Part shown: piece after piece, positions 27,274 through 36,342 of the stretch
How positions within the stretch are numbered: the stretch's first letter is position 1
Layout: every line of letters begins with the position of its first letter
From: JBGANR01 sp044222225
GTDB taxonomy: Bacteria; Actinomycetota; Actinomycetes; Mycobacteriales; Mycobacteriaceae
Reading direction: 5' to 3'
Length of the DNA stretch: 51,659 bases
Assembly: GCA_044222225.1 (NCBI GenBank)
Contig: JBGANR010000028.1
Location: 1-51,659 of the forward strand
Position numbers and translations under genes: made by a program
Notes under the pieces: generated by a model
Seen by the model: only the letters and a program-made list of their open reading frames with translations
Database searches by the model: none
Told to the model about the DNA's origin: nothing

Positions 27274-28575
27274 CTACGCCAGGTAGGCGTGCAGGAACGC
27301 GGCCCACTTCTCCTTGTCGACGAACTCGACCGGGTAGTACGTGTTGCCGATGCGGTACCCGTCTCGATCGGGGTCGTTGGCGAACTCGAGCCGGGTCTTG
27401 GGGAAGTACACCGCGACACCGTGCGAGCCGAAGCGGCCGCGCCGGGAGCGGGAGGCGTAGTTCGCGATGACGACGGCGTCGAGCGCCGCGCGCGCTTCCC
27501 TCGCGCGCGTCGCGAGCGTGCCGTCGACACCGTCGGCTTCGGCGACGCGGTCGAGGAAGCGTCCCAGATCGATGGAGTTGAGGCCGTAGCCGGGCGCGTA
27601 GTTCTCGCACGCGTCACGCGCTCGGGCCAGCACCGGACGGTGCGTGGCGAGACCCGTGGTCGCCGTCTCGGCGAACCGGGACACGGCCGTGGCCAGCGTC
27701 GCCGTCGCACCGAGGTCGACGGCCGACAGCGTCGTCGCGTCCCGGTCGCCGTAGTAGGCGCGGTAGCCCTCGACCATGAGCGAGCCGAGCCGGGCGGCGT
27801 CGGTGCCCGCGGGATCGGCGACGAGTGGTTCGAGGAACAGGTCGTAGCCCCAGCCGTCGCCGGGCTCCAGCTCCTCGCTGGCGACGAGGACCGATCCGAC
27901 GTCGCGCAGCGCATACGCAGTCTCCAGCATCGCCATGAGGCAGGCGTCGAACCCGATGACGTCGATCGGCGCCTCCGTCGTGAGCCCGGCAAGGACGTCC
28001 TGGATCTCCCGGTTGTACAGCTTGTCGCCGGTGTCCTCATCGTGGGAGACGTAGCGGACGGCGCCGTGCAGCCGCGTGTCGTCGGGGATCGACGGCTGGC
28101 TGCCGAGGTCGTCGCCGAGGCGGGCGCGGGCCGATTCGCGCAGCTCCGTCAGCTCCGCCAGCTCAGCGGGGGCGAGCCGCATCGTCACCAGTTGCCGCCG
28201 GCGCCAGCCCTGGCCGTGATCCCAGACGGCGAGCATGGTGCGTCTGGCCGGATAGTGCGTCCGGGCCCAGGTGACGAAGTCGCCGAGGGCCGCGCCGTCG
28301 CCCATGTTGACCAGGCCGAGGTCCTCGACTGCCGCGTCTTCGGTCGGCGTCATCCCCTTCTCGACGCGGAAGCGGAGCGTCTTGGTCCACGCACCGTAGG
28401 CCTTGCTGTAATGGTGCTGCGGCCGGCCGAACTCGACGAGGATGTTGACGTCGTCGGTGCTGCCGACCTGCGCCATCTGCTCGAAGTTCTTGAACGAGAA
28501 CGGTTCGAGGTTGTTCTTGGCGTTGAGGAACACCAGAACATTCCATTCGGCCGTCTTTCTCGTGGCTGTCGTCAT
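27274..28575 (-). CDS. Clostripain-family (C11) cysteine peptidase
   Basis: A 433-residue protein of the caspase-like clan CD, family C11. The catalytic histidine is about His120 in LAVWDHGQGW and the nucleophile about Cys212 in VIGFDACLMAMLE, both in the expected strand-end contexts. No signal peptide or membrane helix is visible, so it is predicted cytoplasmic, whereas many C11 enzymes are secreted. AGGAGGT lies 7 nt before ATG 28575; a GTG just before it is the alternative. It follows an M14 carboxypeptidase gene after about 40 bp on the same strand, so the two are probably co-expressed. Substrates unknown; C11 enzymes typically cut after Arg or Lys. Confidence 0.88.
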   Translation of the reverse strand: MTTATRKTAEWNVLVFLNAKNNLEPFSFKNFEQMAQVGSTDDVNILVEFGRPQHHYSKAYGAWTKTLRFRVEKGMTPTEDAAVEDLGLVNMGDGAALGDFVTWARTHYPARRTMLAVWDHGQGWRRRQLVTMRLAPAELAELTELRESARARLGDDLGSQPSIPDDTRLHGAVRYVSHDEDTGDKLYNREIQDVLAGLTTEAPIDVIGFDACLMAMLETAYALRDVGSVLVASEELEPGDGWGYDLFLEPLVADPAGTDAARLGSLMVEGYRAYYGDRDATTLSAVDLGATATLATAVSRFAETATTGLATHRPVLARARDACENYAPGYGLNSIDLGRFLDRVAEADGVDGTLATRAREARAALDAVVIANYASRSRRGRFGSHGVAVYFPKTRLEFANDPDRDGYRIGNTYYPVEFVDKEKWAAFLHAYLA

Positions 28576-28614
28576 CACGACACCTCCTGTGATGTGAATA
28601 AGACCGGGTGTGGC

Positions 28615-29970
28615 TCAGAAATCGAGCCGTGCCGCCGCGCGGCAGAATTCGAGCAGACCGCCGGTGACCTCGGCGATGATCTCGGTCATTTCGCGATACG
28701 GCGGATGGAACGGTGTGGGGTTGTTCTCCGAACCCCATTCGACGGTGAAGGCGAGCACTTTCGGTGCCGCCGGGTCGACGATATGGCGGCTGTACGCGTA
28801 GTCGTCCGACGTGCCGGACGTCGGATACAGATTGGCCGACTGCTGGACGGTGTAGCGGCGTCCGCGTACGGCCTCGACGCCGGCCTGCATCGCCGTCGCC
28901 AATCCGGTGAGCAGGACGTGATCGCCCTCCCGGAGATATTCGCGGTATTCGTCGTCGAAGACGCCCCGCCGGCCGTCCCAGCGCGGGTCGGCGAACGTCA
29001 TCGCCGGGTCGTCCGTCTGGTTCTGGTCGTCGCCCCAGCTGTACATGATGAGCTCGCCGTAGCTGTGCAGGTCCACGAGGCAGCGGATCGCCGGATGCTC
29101 GTCGAGCAGCCACACGACGTTGCGGGTCTCCGGCTCGGACGCCGCGCCCGGCCCGATGTAGACTTGCGGATCGCACGGCCTGGTGGAGGAGGCGACGGCC
29201 GCCTGCGGATGGAACGCCGCCGGGTAGTTCCAGAGGAAGTCGAAGTTGCGATTGAGGTCGACGCCGACGCAGCCCGGTGAATGGGCGCCGTGCGGCGCCG
29301 GCCTGCGGTTCTTGCGCCAGCCGGGATCGACGGTGAGACTGTGCTGCCGGCCGTCGGGGTTGACCTGGGGGAACAGGTAGACGCTCGTGTCGTCGAGCAG
29401 TTCACGGACCTGCGCGGCGGGGAACCGATGGCCCCCGGTGACGATGTCGGTGCCGCCCTCGTCGGCGGCCAGCAGCCGCTCGGCGAAGGAGAGCAGGATG
29501 TCCGGGCTGCCCCACTCGCGAGCGTGCACGCCGCCGAGCAGCAGGATCCCCGGTGCGTCGGCTCCGCCGCGTCCGATGCGGATCGCCGTCGACGTCCGGC
29601 CCTCCCACGTCCGGTTCGGCAGCTCGACGAGCGCGACCGATCCTGGATGCGCGGCGGCGAGCCGGGCCGTCCGCGACTCGACGTCCCGCACGGAGAGGTA
29701 GCCGTCGGGTCCGCGGCCGGCGCGGGCCGCGCGGGGCTGCGCCACGGGAGCGGATTCGGGCGCGTCGCCGAGCGCGACCTCCCGGACCGATTCGACGCCG
29801 AAACCCGCCGCGACGAGGCCGTCGACGGCGTCCGGTTCGCAGTACGCCTGGACCCGGTAGCGATCGCCGTCGAGCGCGCGGAGCGTCTGCCGCACGACCT
29901 GGACGCCGTCCCGGCGCATGAGATCGGCCATCGCCGCGGAACCTTCACCGATCACGTTCACTCTTTGCAT
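28615..29970 (-). CDS. M14-family zinc carboxypeptidase
   Basis: About 451 residues. Zinc ligands are His149 and Glu152 (GGVHAREWGS) and His302 (VDLHSYGE). Substrate-binding Asn240-Arg241 are in GVDLNRNFDF, and the catalytic Glu is about residue 411 (FTVEWGSE). Tyr391 (SDDYAYSRH) matches the Tyr248 position of carboxypeptidase A. A roughly 85-residue N-terminal region precedes the catalytic domain and resembles an activation segment, but there is no signal peptide. ATG 29970 with GAGGAG is chosen; the GTG at 29985 is inside that ribosome binding site. It is first in a two-gene operon with the C11 peptidase. Confidence 0.9.
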   Translation of the reverse strand: MQRVNVIGEGSAAMADLMRRDGVQVVRQTLRALDGDRYRVQAYCEPDAVDGLVAAGFGVESVREVALGDAPESAPVAQPRAARAGRGPDGYLSVRDVESRTARLAAAHPGSVALVELPNRTWEGRTSTAIRIGRGGADAPGILLLGGVHAREWGSPDILLSFAERLLAADEGGTDIVTGGHRFPAAQVRELLDDTSVYLFPQVNPDGRQHSLTVDPGWRKNRRPAPHGAHSPGCVGVDLNRNFDFLWNYPAAFHPQAAVASSTRPCDPQVYIGPGAASEPETRNVVWLLDEHPAIRCLVDLHSYGELIMYSWGDDQNQTDDPAMTFADPRWDGRRGVFDDEYREYLREGDHVLLTGLATAMQAGVEAVRGRRYTVQQSANLYPTSGTSDDYAYSRHIVDPAAPKVLAFTVEWGSENNPTPFHPPYREMTEIIAEVTGGLLEFCRAAARLDF

Positions 29971-29971
29971 C

Positions 29972-30009
29972 GTGAATCTCCTCACCGGCCGGGTGGAATC
30001 TCCTCGCCG
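29972..30009 (-). repeat. Duplicated ribosome-binding-site segment upstream of M14 gene
   Basis: The segment containing GAGGAGATTC, the M14 ribosome binding site, is repeated about 23 bp upstream with small changes: GTGAATCTCCTCACCG at 29972-29987 and GTGGAATCTCCTCGCCG at 29993-30009 on the plus strand. Only the inner copy is spaced correctly for the ATG. Confidence 0.5.
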
Positions 30010-30078
30010 AATATCGAACTCGACGTCGGAACGGTATCGCGGTGCGGTGAGGACGAGCGCGCGTAGCGCGGTACCTGA

Positions 30079-30999
30079 TCAGCCGGTAACAGGGAACGAC
30101 GCGCCGGAATGCGGGGTCAGCAGCGTCTCACACGTGGCGATCAAACGCTTTCGCAAAGGAGCCGCCGCCTCGGCGAGCGCCGATTGCGCACGGACGTATT
30201 CGGCGCGGCCTGCGGTCGTCTCGATGCGGACCGGCGGAAAGCCGAGATCGGCGAGATCGTAGGGGGAGGCGCGCATGTCGAGCTCGCGGTGCGCGACGGC
30301 GAGCTCGAACGCGTCGGCGGTGAGTTCGGCGGAGACGAGCGGGCCGAGTTTCGTCGCCCACTTGTAGAGGTCCATCCCGGCGTGGATGCAACCCGGTTGC
30401 TCGCGGGCGACCTGGTCGGCGCGGCTCAGCCGCCAGGCGTTGCGGCCGACGGCGGCGTCGGTGAAGAACCGCACGGCGTCGACGTGACTGCAACGCAGCG
30501 GCATCGACTCGACCACCGCGTCGGTGCCGTCCGGTCCGAGCCGCAGCGGGACGTCGTGCCGTGGCCGCTCGGCCGGGGTGTGGCGGTAGACCATCGCCCA
30601 TTCGTGCAGTCCGAAGCAGCGCAGCATCGGCGGTCGCGACGCCGTCGCGGCGAGCAGGTCGTGGATGTGCCGGATCGTGTCGGCGCGGTCGGCGACGTAC
30701 GCCGGGTCCACCTCGACCCACGGGACGTCGCCGGGCACGACGCGGTGCCCGGGCAGCGCGGCGACGTCGCCGTCCGGATCGGCCGCGCGGACGCCGGGCC
30801 CCGGATGCCAGCGGCGCAGCCGCGACAGCCGGTGCGGGTAGTAGGTGACGAGGAAGCTCCACACGGGGTGCGCCTTGATCGCCGCCGGATCGCCGCCGAG
30901 CGGCGCGAGCAGCGCGTCCACCCGACGCGCGTGGGCCTCGGCCGCGGCCGTCGCCGCCGCGGCGTCGAGCAGGCGTACGGCGGCGAGCGGCACCGTCAC
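30079..30999 (-). CDS. Conserved actinobacterial protein, 3-methyladenine glycosylase-like annotation
   Basis: A 306-residue soluble protein rich in His, Trp and Arg, with VWSFLVTYYPHRLSRLRRWHPG near the start and LRCFGLHEWAMVYRH and HAGMDLYKWATKLGPLVS in the middle. I recall such proteins being labelled 3-methyladenine DNA glycosylase in actinobacterial genomes, but I see no helix-hairpin-helix or other glycosylase hallmark, so the activity is unproven. The GTG start overlaps the stop of the CBS-domain gene by 4 bp (GTGA), making it the last gene of the guaB1-CorC operon. Confidence 0.6.
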   Translation of the reverse strand: MTVPLAAVRLLDAAAATAAAEAHARRVDALLAPLGGDPAAIKAHPVWSFLVTYYPHRLSRLRRWHPGPGVRAADPDGDVAALPGHRVVPGDVPWVEVDPAYVADRADTIRHIHDLLAATASRPPMLRCFGLHEWAMVYRHTPAERPRHDVPLRLGPDGTDAVVESMPLRCSHVDAVRFFTDAAVGRNAWRLSRADQVAREQPGCIHAGMDLYKWATKLGPLVSAELTADAFELAVAHRELDMRASPYDLADLGFPPVRIETTAGRAEYVRAQSALAEAAAPLRKRLIATCETLLTPHSGASFPVTG

Positions 31000-32069
31000 C
31001 GCCGGTGCGTCTCGTCGCGGACGGTTCCGATCAGCTCCTCGACCAGATCCTCCAGGGCGACGATGCCGATCGTGTGACCCGTCGCGTCGACGACGGCGGC
31101 CAGGTGCGAGGACAGCCTGCGCAGCGACGCGATGGCGTCGTCGAGGGGCGTCGCGACGTCGACGACGGGCAGCGGATGCACCGCGCCCATGCCGACGAGC
31201 GTGTCGGGCCCGACCTCGGGATCGAGGATGGCTTCCAGCACGTCCTTGACGTGCAGGTATCCGGTGTAGGCGCCGGCGGCGTCGCGCACCGGGTAGCGGG
31301 AGTAGCCGGTGCGGGTGACGGCGTCTTCGATGGCGCCGATCGTCGGGCCGCCGCCCGACGCGCTCGCGCCGGCGGGACCGACGCTCTCGACCTGCGCCAA
31401 GGGCACCATGACCTCCGCGACGGTCCGCCGCGTCGCGGCGATGGCACGGGTGAGCCGCTCGTGCTCGGCGGCGTCCAGCAGCCCCTCCTGACGCGCCTCG
31501 CCGATGAGCGAGGACAGCTCGCGCACCGAGACCGTCGTCTCCAGCTCGTCCTTCGGTTCCACGCGCATGGCCCGCAGGCCGAGGTTGGCGAGGGTGTTGT
31601 AGAGGCCGATGATCGGCCGGGCCAGCCGGACGAAGGCCAGGTGCACCGGGACGAGCAGCATCGCCGAGCGTTCCGGCCCGGCGAGAGCGATGTTCTTGGG
31701 CACCATCTCGCCGAGCAGCATGTGCAGCACGACGACGATCGCGAGCGCGAGCGCGAAGGCGATCGGATGCGTCAGAGCCTCGGGCACGCGGGCGAGCTCG
31801 AGCGGGGCCTCGATGAGGTGCGCGACCGCGGGCTCGCCGACCCGGCCGAGCCCGATCGAGCAGATCGTGATGCCCAGCTGGCAGCCGGCGAGCATGAGCG
31901 AGAGCTGCTCGGCGGCGGTGATCACCGTCGACGCGCGCCGCTCACCCTGCGCGACGAGCGCCTCCAGGCGATCCCGACGCGCGGCGATGAGGGCGAACTC
32001 GGCGCCGACGAACAAGGCGTTGCCGACCAGCAGTGCGATGGCGATGACCACCGCGACGACGTCGTTCAC
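30996..32069 (-). CDS. DUF21/CBS-domain membrane protein (CorC/HlyC family), short form
   Basis: About 357 residues. An N-terminal DUF21 region with three or four helices (VVIAIALLVGNALFVGAEFALI, GCQLGITICSIGLG, LLGEMVPKNIAL) is followed by two CBS domains. The C-terminal CorC/HlyC transporter-associated domain is missing, as the chain ends at EDLVEELIGTVRDETHRR. Family members have been linked to Mg/Co homeostasis. GTG 32069 overlaps the stop of the preceding paralogue by 4 bp. It corresponds in position to Rv1841c/Rv1842c; the two proteins may act as a hetero-oligomer (inference). Confidence 0.88.
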   Translation of the reverse strand: MNDVVAVVIAIALLVGNALFVGAEFALIAARRDRLEALVAQGERRASTVITAAEQLSLMLAGCQLGITICSIGLGRVGEPAVAHLIEAPLELARVPEALTHPIAFALALAIVVVLHMLLGEMVPKNIALAGPERSAMLLVPVHLAFVRLARPIIGLYNTLANLGLRAMRVEPKDELETTVSVRELSSLIGEARQEGLLDAAEHERLTRAIAATRRTVAEVMVPLAQVESVGPAGASASGGGPTIGAIEDAVTRTGYSRYPVRDAAGAYTGYLHVKDVLEAILDPEVGPDTLVGMGAVHPLPVVDVATPLDDAIASLRRLSSHLAAVVDATGHTIGIVALEDLVEELIGTVRDETHRR

Positions 32070-33463
32070 GGCCGGCCCTCCTCGTCGCTCGCCGCGGACT
32101 CGTCGACCGGGTTCGGGTCGATCGGGGTGAGGGCGATGAGGTCGATCCGCCGGCCGTCCATCCCGACGACCCGAGCGCGCCAATGCGACTCCCCGGGGAG
32201 TTCGTCGTCGTCCTCGTCGGAGCTCCGCTCGGGCAGGTCCACGCAGTCGCCCTCGGCGGCGATGCGGCCGAGGGCGAACATGACCAGCCCGCCGAGCGTG
32301 TCGTAGTCGCCGTCGGGCGCCGCGTAGCCGACGGCGCCTTCGAGCTCGTCGATGCGCACCAGGCCGGAGCACAGATAGCCGTCGCCTTCGCGCTGGACGT
32401 CGGCGCGCTCGTCGTCGTGCTCGTCGGTGACGTCGCCGACGATCTCCTCGATGAGGTCCTCGACGGTGACGATGCCCGCGGTGCCGCCGTACTCGTCGGC
32501 CACGATGGCGACCTGCATGCCGTCGGCGCGTACCCGCTTCATCACCGAGTCGCCGTCCAGGCTCTCCGGGACCACTGTGACCGCTCGCGCGAGGTCGACC
32601 ATGCGCATGGTCGCGCGTCGTGCCGCGGGCACCGTGAAGGCCTGTTTGACGTGGACGACGCCGATGATGTGGTCGAGATCGCCGTCGACGATGGGGAACT
32701 TCGAATGCCCGGTCTCCCGGGCGGTGGCGATGAGGGTGGGCAGCAGGTCGCGCTTCTCCAGGTACTTGATCTGCGGTCGCGGCGTCATCAACTCGTCGGC
32801 CGTGCGCTCGCCGAAGGCCAGCGAGCGGTCGACGAGCACCGCGGTGTCGGCGTCGAGCGTGCCCTGCCGGGCCGAGTTGCGGACGAGCGCGCCGAGCTCG
32901 CTGGCCGAGCGGGCAGAGGCCAGTTCGTCGGCCGGTTCGATGCCCGTCCGGCGGACGATCGTGTTGGCCGACGCGTTGAGACCGAGGATGACCGGCCGGA
33001 ACACGGTGGCGAAACCGGCGAGAGCCGGGGCGAGCAGCCGCGCCGTCGGCAGCGGCCGCGCGATGGCGAGGTTCTTGGGGATGAGCTCGCCGAGCACCAT
33101 CGACACGGACGTCGCGATGATGAGCGCCGATGCGAGCGTCAACCCGCTGACGACGCCGCCGCGCAGGCCGATCGCCTCGAAGGCGGGCCGCAGGATGACG
33201 GCGAAGACGGGCTCGGCGATGTACCCGGTGATGAGCGTGGTGATGGTGATGCCGAGCTGGGCGGCGGAGAGCTGGAAGGAGAGTCTGCGATGCGAGGCGG
33301 CGACGATGCGCGCTCGCAGGTCACCGCGCTCGGCGAGATCGGCGTCGACGGTCGAACGTTCGAGCGCGGTGAGCGAGAACTCGGCGCCGACGCAGACCGC
33401 CGTGCCGAACGTGAGCAGAGCGAAGCCGGCGAGGCTGAGGACGAGATACAGCGGATCGGACAC
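32066..33463 (-). CDS. DUF21/CBS-domain membrane protein (CorC/HlyC family), full length
   Basis: About 465 residues. DUF21 membrane part (TFGTAVCVGAEFSLTALERS, AQLGITITTLITGY, VLGELIPKNLAIARP), then paired CBS domains (HSKFPIVDGDLDHIIGVVHV, MQVAIVADEYGGTAGIVTVEDL) and a C-terminal CorC/HlyC domain (GDYDTLGGLVMFALGRI). Start GTG 33463 is 1 nt after the guaB1 stop; the longer open frame to 33622 only shadows guaB1. Likely a divalent-cation or small-molecule transporter gated by nucleotide binding to the CBS pair, but no substrate can be read. Confidence 0.9.
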   Translation of the reverse strand: MSDPLYLVLSLAGFALLTFGTAVCVGAEFSLTALERSTVDADLAERGDLRARIVAASHRRLSFQLSAAQLGITITTLITGYIAEPVFAVILRPAFEAIGLRGGVVSGLTLASALIIATSVSMVLGELIPKNLAIARPLPTARLLAPALAGFATVFRPVILGLNASANTIVRRTGIEPADELASARSASELGALVRNSARQGTLDADTAVLVDRSLAFGERTADELMTPRPQIKYLEKRDLLPTLIATARETGHSKFPIVDGDLDHIIGVVHVKQAFTVPAARRATMRMVDLARAVTVVPESLDGDSVMKRVRADGMQVAIVADEYGGTAGIVTVEDLIEEIVGDVTDEHDDERADVQREGDGYLCSGLVRIDELEGAVGYAAPDGDYDTLGGLVMFALGRIAAEGDCVDLPERSSDEDDDELPGESHWRARVVGMDGRRIDLIALTPIDPNPVDESAASDEEGRP

Positions 33464-33464
33464 G

Positions 33465-34901
33465 TCACCAGCCGCCGGGCAGTGGTCGACCCTCGGCGAA
33501 GCCGGCCGCCGACTGCACACCGAGGACCGCGCGTTCGTGGAACTCGTCGAGCGTGCGCGCGCCGGTGTAGGTGGCCGCACTGCGGACGCCGGAACAGATG
33601 TGATCGAGGAGGTCCTCGACACCGGGCCGGTCGGGGTCCAGTGCGATGCGGGACGTCGAGATCCCCTCCTCGAAGAGCGCCTTGCGGGCCCGGTCGTAGG
33701 CGCCGTCCGTCGAGGTGCGCGCCGTGACGGCCCGCTTGGACGCCATGCCGAAGTTCTCCTTGTACGGCAGGCCGTCGCGGTCGATCCGCAGGTCGCCGGG
33801 CGATTCGTAGGTGCCGGCGAACCAGCTGCCGATCATGACGTTCGCCGCGCCCGCGGCGACGGCGAGAGCGACGTCACGGGGGTGCCGGACGCCGCCGTCG
33901 GCCCAGACGTGGGCGCCTTCGGCGCGCGCGGCCGCGGCGCATTCGGCGACGGCCGAGAACTGCGGCCTGCCGACGCCCGTCATCATCCGCGTCGTGCACA
34001 TGGCGCCGGGGCCGACGCCCACCTTGACGATGGTGGCGCCCGCGTCGATGAGGTCGCGCGTGCCCTCCGCCGAGACGACGTTGCCCGCGGCCAGCGGCAC
34101 GCCGAGGTTCTCGGCCGCGATCGCCTTGAGTGCGGCCAGCATCTTCTCCTGATGGCCGTGCGCGGTGTCGACGACGAGGACGTCCGCGCCGGCCTCGGCC
34201 AGTTCGGCCGCCTTGGTGCGCACGTCGCCGTTGATCCCGACGGCCGCGGCGACCCGCAGCCGGCCGGCGGCGTCGACGGCGGGGCGGTAGATGCTCGCCC
34301 GCAGGGCGCCCTTCGCCGTGAGGACGCCGACGAGCGTGCCGTCCGGCGCCGTGACGACGGCGAGGTTCGACTTGGCGGTGTGCAGGACGTCGAAGACGGC
34401 CCGCGGGTCGGTGCCTGCGGTGACGGTGACGAACTCGTCGCTCGCGACGTCGCGCACGCGGGAGAAGCGGTCGACGCCGCCGCACGCGTCCTCGGTGACG
34501 ACGCCGACGGCCCGGCCGCCCTCGACGACCAGTGCCGCGCCGTGCGCGCGCTTGGAGATGAGGGACGCGGCGTAGGCGACGGACTCGCCGGGGGAGAGGA
34601 CGACGGGGGTGTCGACGACGACGTCGCGGGACTTGACGTCGGCGATCGTCTCCCGGACGGCGTCGGTGGGCAGGTCCTGGGGCAGAACGACGAGACCGCC
34701 GCGGCGGGCGACGGTCTCGGCCATCCGGCGGCCGGCGACGGCCGTCATGTTGGCGACGATGATCGGGATCGTGGTTCCGGTGCCGTCGCTGCTGGCCAGG
34801 TCGACATCGAAACGCGACGTCACCGCGGTCCGCCGGGGGATCAGGAAGACGTCGTCGTAGGTGAGGTCGTAGGGCGGAGCGTGACCGTCGAGGAACTGCA
34901 C
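33465..34901 (-). CDS. guaB1: GuaB1, GMP reductase with CBS domains
   Basis: A 478-residue IMPDH/GMPR-type barrel with a CBS pair inserted at about residues 93-200. The catalytic loop cysteine is Cys302 in GVGPGAMCTTRMMTGVG, and the NAD(P)/IMP regions VVDTAHGHQ and ADGGVRHPRDVA are intact. In mycobacteria guaB1 was long annotated as an IMP dehydrogenase but encodes a GMP reductase, making IMP from GMP for purine salvage. The neighbourhood here is as in M. tuberculosis except that gnd1 is missing between it and the M56 gene. First gene of the minus-strand operon that continues into the CBS/CorC pair. Confidence 0.92.
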   Translation of the reverse strand: MQFLDGHAPPYDLTYDDVFLIPRRTAVTSRFDVDLASSDGTGTTIPIIVANMTAVAGRRMAETVARRGGLVVLPQDLPTDAVRETIADVKSRDVVVDTPVVLSPGESVAYAASLISKRAHGAALVVEGGRAVGVVTEDACGGVDRFSRVRDVASDEFVTVTAGTDPRAVFDVLHTAKSNLAVVTAPDGTLVGVLTAKGALRASIYRPAVDAAGRLRVAAAVGINGDVRTKAAELAEAGADVLVVDTAHGHQEKMLAALKAIAAENLGVPLAAGNVVSAEGTRDLIDAGATIVKVGVGPGAMCTTRMMTGVGRPQFSAVAECAAAARAEGAHVWADGGVRHPRDVALAVAAGAANVMIGSWFAGTYESPGDLRIDRDGLPYKENFGMASKRAVTARTSTDGAYDRARKALFEEGISTSRIALDPDRPGVEDLLDHICSGVRSAATYTGARTLDEFHERAVLGVQSAAGFAEGRPLPGGW

Positions 34902-34920
34902 TGTGTGAACCCTACCGGAC

Positions 34921-35868
34921 CTAGCCCGAGATCAACCGGGACAACTCGGTGATCCACGGCACGGCCACGGCGTACGTCGGCAGCACGAGGAGGGCCGCGG
35001 CGCAGACGTACGCGACGACGGCCGCGCGGCGGTCGGGGGCGTGCCGCAGCCGCCGCACCCGTATGAGCGTCGACGGCCCGCCCGCGGACAACGCGCCGTT
35101 CGGCGTCGCCGTCTCGCCGCACACGACGAGCGCGCGGGCGAGCGGCCCGGCGCCCGTCTCGCGGACGGCCTGATCGTCGGCGAGCAGCTCGACGAGCAGC
35201 GCCGCCGCCTGCAGCGCCGATTCGCTGCGGACCACGCGCGGGAACGCGGCGTGGACGGCGATGAACGCTTCGAGTACGAGATCGTGCCGGGCGCGCAGGT
35301 GGGCGCGCTCGTGGCTGATGACGGCGCGCAGCTCGTCCGGCGCGAGACGGTCGACGACGCCCTCGCTCACGACGACGCGCTGGCGCAGCCCCGGTACGCA
35401 GTAGGCCATCGGCGTGTCCACCTCGAGCATGCGGACGTCGGGCGCTCCGAGTTCGCCGTCGCGCCCGCGGGCGGCCTCGGCCGAGTCGAGGAGGTCGATG
35501 AGATCGCGGTGCTCGGACCGGCGGGCGCGGGTGCGGACGGCGAGCCGCAGCGTCGTCGTGATGAGCCGGGCGCCGACGAGGAGCGTCAGCGCGAAGACGG
35601 TGACGGAGACGACCCAGAGCGTCCAGCCGTGGTTGTCGACGGCCTCGATGGGATGGGTCGTCGGGTGCCCGTCGGGGCCGGGGACGAGCAGGTTGGCGGC
35701 GATCGCGAGACCGCAGCTGAACGCGGAGAGCACGGCGGCGAGAGCGACGGCCTGCCACAGCGTCATGGCGGCGCGGGGCGCGCGCAGCGGCCACTGCGCG
35801 CGGCTGAGGGCTGCCGGGACGGGACCGGCCAGCAGGAGCGCCATGACGCCGAACAGCGACGCCGTCAT
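34921..35868 (-). CDS. M56-family membrane metallopeptidase (BlaR1-like, Rv1845c homologue)
   Basis: A 315-residue membrane protein with several N-terminal helices, a cytoplasmic HEXXH zinc site at residues 186-190 (ISHERAHLRARHD), and a final helix near the C-terminus. It lacks the extracellular penicillin-sensing domain of BlaR1, as usual in actinobacteria. In BlaR/MecR systems the M56 protease leads to cleavage of the BlaI repressor, and the preceding gene here encodes BlaI. ATG 35868 overlaps the blaI stop (ATGA). The signal sensed is unknown; no beta-lactamase gene is nearby. Confidence 0.9.
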   Translation of the reverse strand: MTASLFGVMALLLAGPVPAALSRAQWPLRAPRAAMTLWQAVALAAVLSAFSCGLAIAANLLVPGPDGHPTTHPIEAVDNHGWTLWVVSVTVFALTLLVGARLITTTLRLAVRTRARRSEHRDLIDLLDSAEAARGRDGELGAPDVRMLEVDTPMAYCVPGLRQRVVVSEGVVDRLAPDELRAVISHERAHLRARHDLVLEAFIAVHAAFPRVVRSESALQAAALLVELLADDQAVRETGAGPLARALVVCGETATPNGALSAGGPSTLIRVRRLRHAPDRRAAVVAYVCAAALLVLPTYAVAVPWITELSRLISG

Positions 35869-36260
35869 CGCGGGTGGCGTTTCTCCTGATGCTCGGCTTC
35901 TTCGAGCTCGGCGAGTGCGCGGCGCAGCGTCGCGGCTTCGGAGGCGTCGACGCGCCCCACGAAGTTGACGAGCGCCGCCTCGCGAGCGCCGCGTGCATCG
36001 GCCTGGCTGAGGGCGTCGAACATGAGACCGGCGACGAGCTCGTCCCGGCCGCGGGCGGCCCGGTACCGGTAGGCGCGGTCGTCGCGGATCTGGGTGACGA
36101 GCTTCTTCTTCGCGAGTCGCTGGAGCACGGTCATGATGGTGGTGTAGGCCAGTTCCCGCTCGGCGGCCAACGCCTCGTGGACCTGACGGACCGTCTGAGG
36201 CTCGTCGGATGCCCACAGGTGGTCCATGACCGCCCGTTCCAGATCTCCTAAGCCGCTCAC
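35865..36260 (-). CDS. blaI: BlaI/MecI/CopY-family repressor
   Basis: About 131 residues. The penicillinase-repressor winged helix is clear: LGDLERAVMDHLWA, TVRQVHEALAAERELAYTTI and MTVLQRLAKKKLVTQIRDDR, then a dimerisation and cleavage region. GTG 36260 starts as in Rv1846c. The frame is open to ATG 36323, which would add 21 unlikely residues but abuts a 19-bp operator-like sequence, so a leaderless longer form is not excluded. In M. tuberculosis the orthologue controls its own operon and genes responsive to beta-lactams, including ATP synthase genes. Confidence 0.9.
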   Translation of the reverse strand: MSGLGDLERAVMDHLWASDEPQTVRQVHEALAAERELAYTTIMTVLQRLAKKKLVTQIRDDRAYRYRAARGRDELVAGLMFDALSQADARGAREAALVNFVGRVDASEAATLRRALAELEEAEHQEKRHPR

Positions 36261-36323
36261 CCGGACGAGTTTACGAGCTTGCGGGGCGCACGGCACCCCT
36301 CGCTGATCGGAGGTGGTTGACAT

Positions 36324-36342
36324 GTTGGTAAGGCTAGCCTAC
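36324..36342. promoter_or_regulatory. Operator-like palindrome upstream of blaI
   Basis: The 19-mer GTTGGTAAGGCTAGCCTAC has a perfect 10-bp palindrome (AGGCTAGCCT) at 36331-36340. It fits the DtxR/IdeR consensus TWAGGTWAGSCTWACCTWA at 15 of 19 positions. It could also be the BlaI autoregulatory site, since GTA and TAC flank the palindrome. It lies at the blaI promoter side of a divergent gap. Confidence 0.45.
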
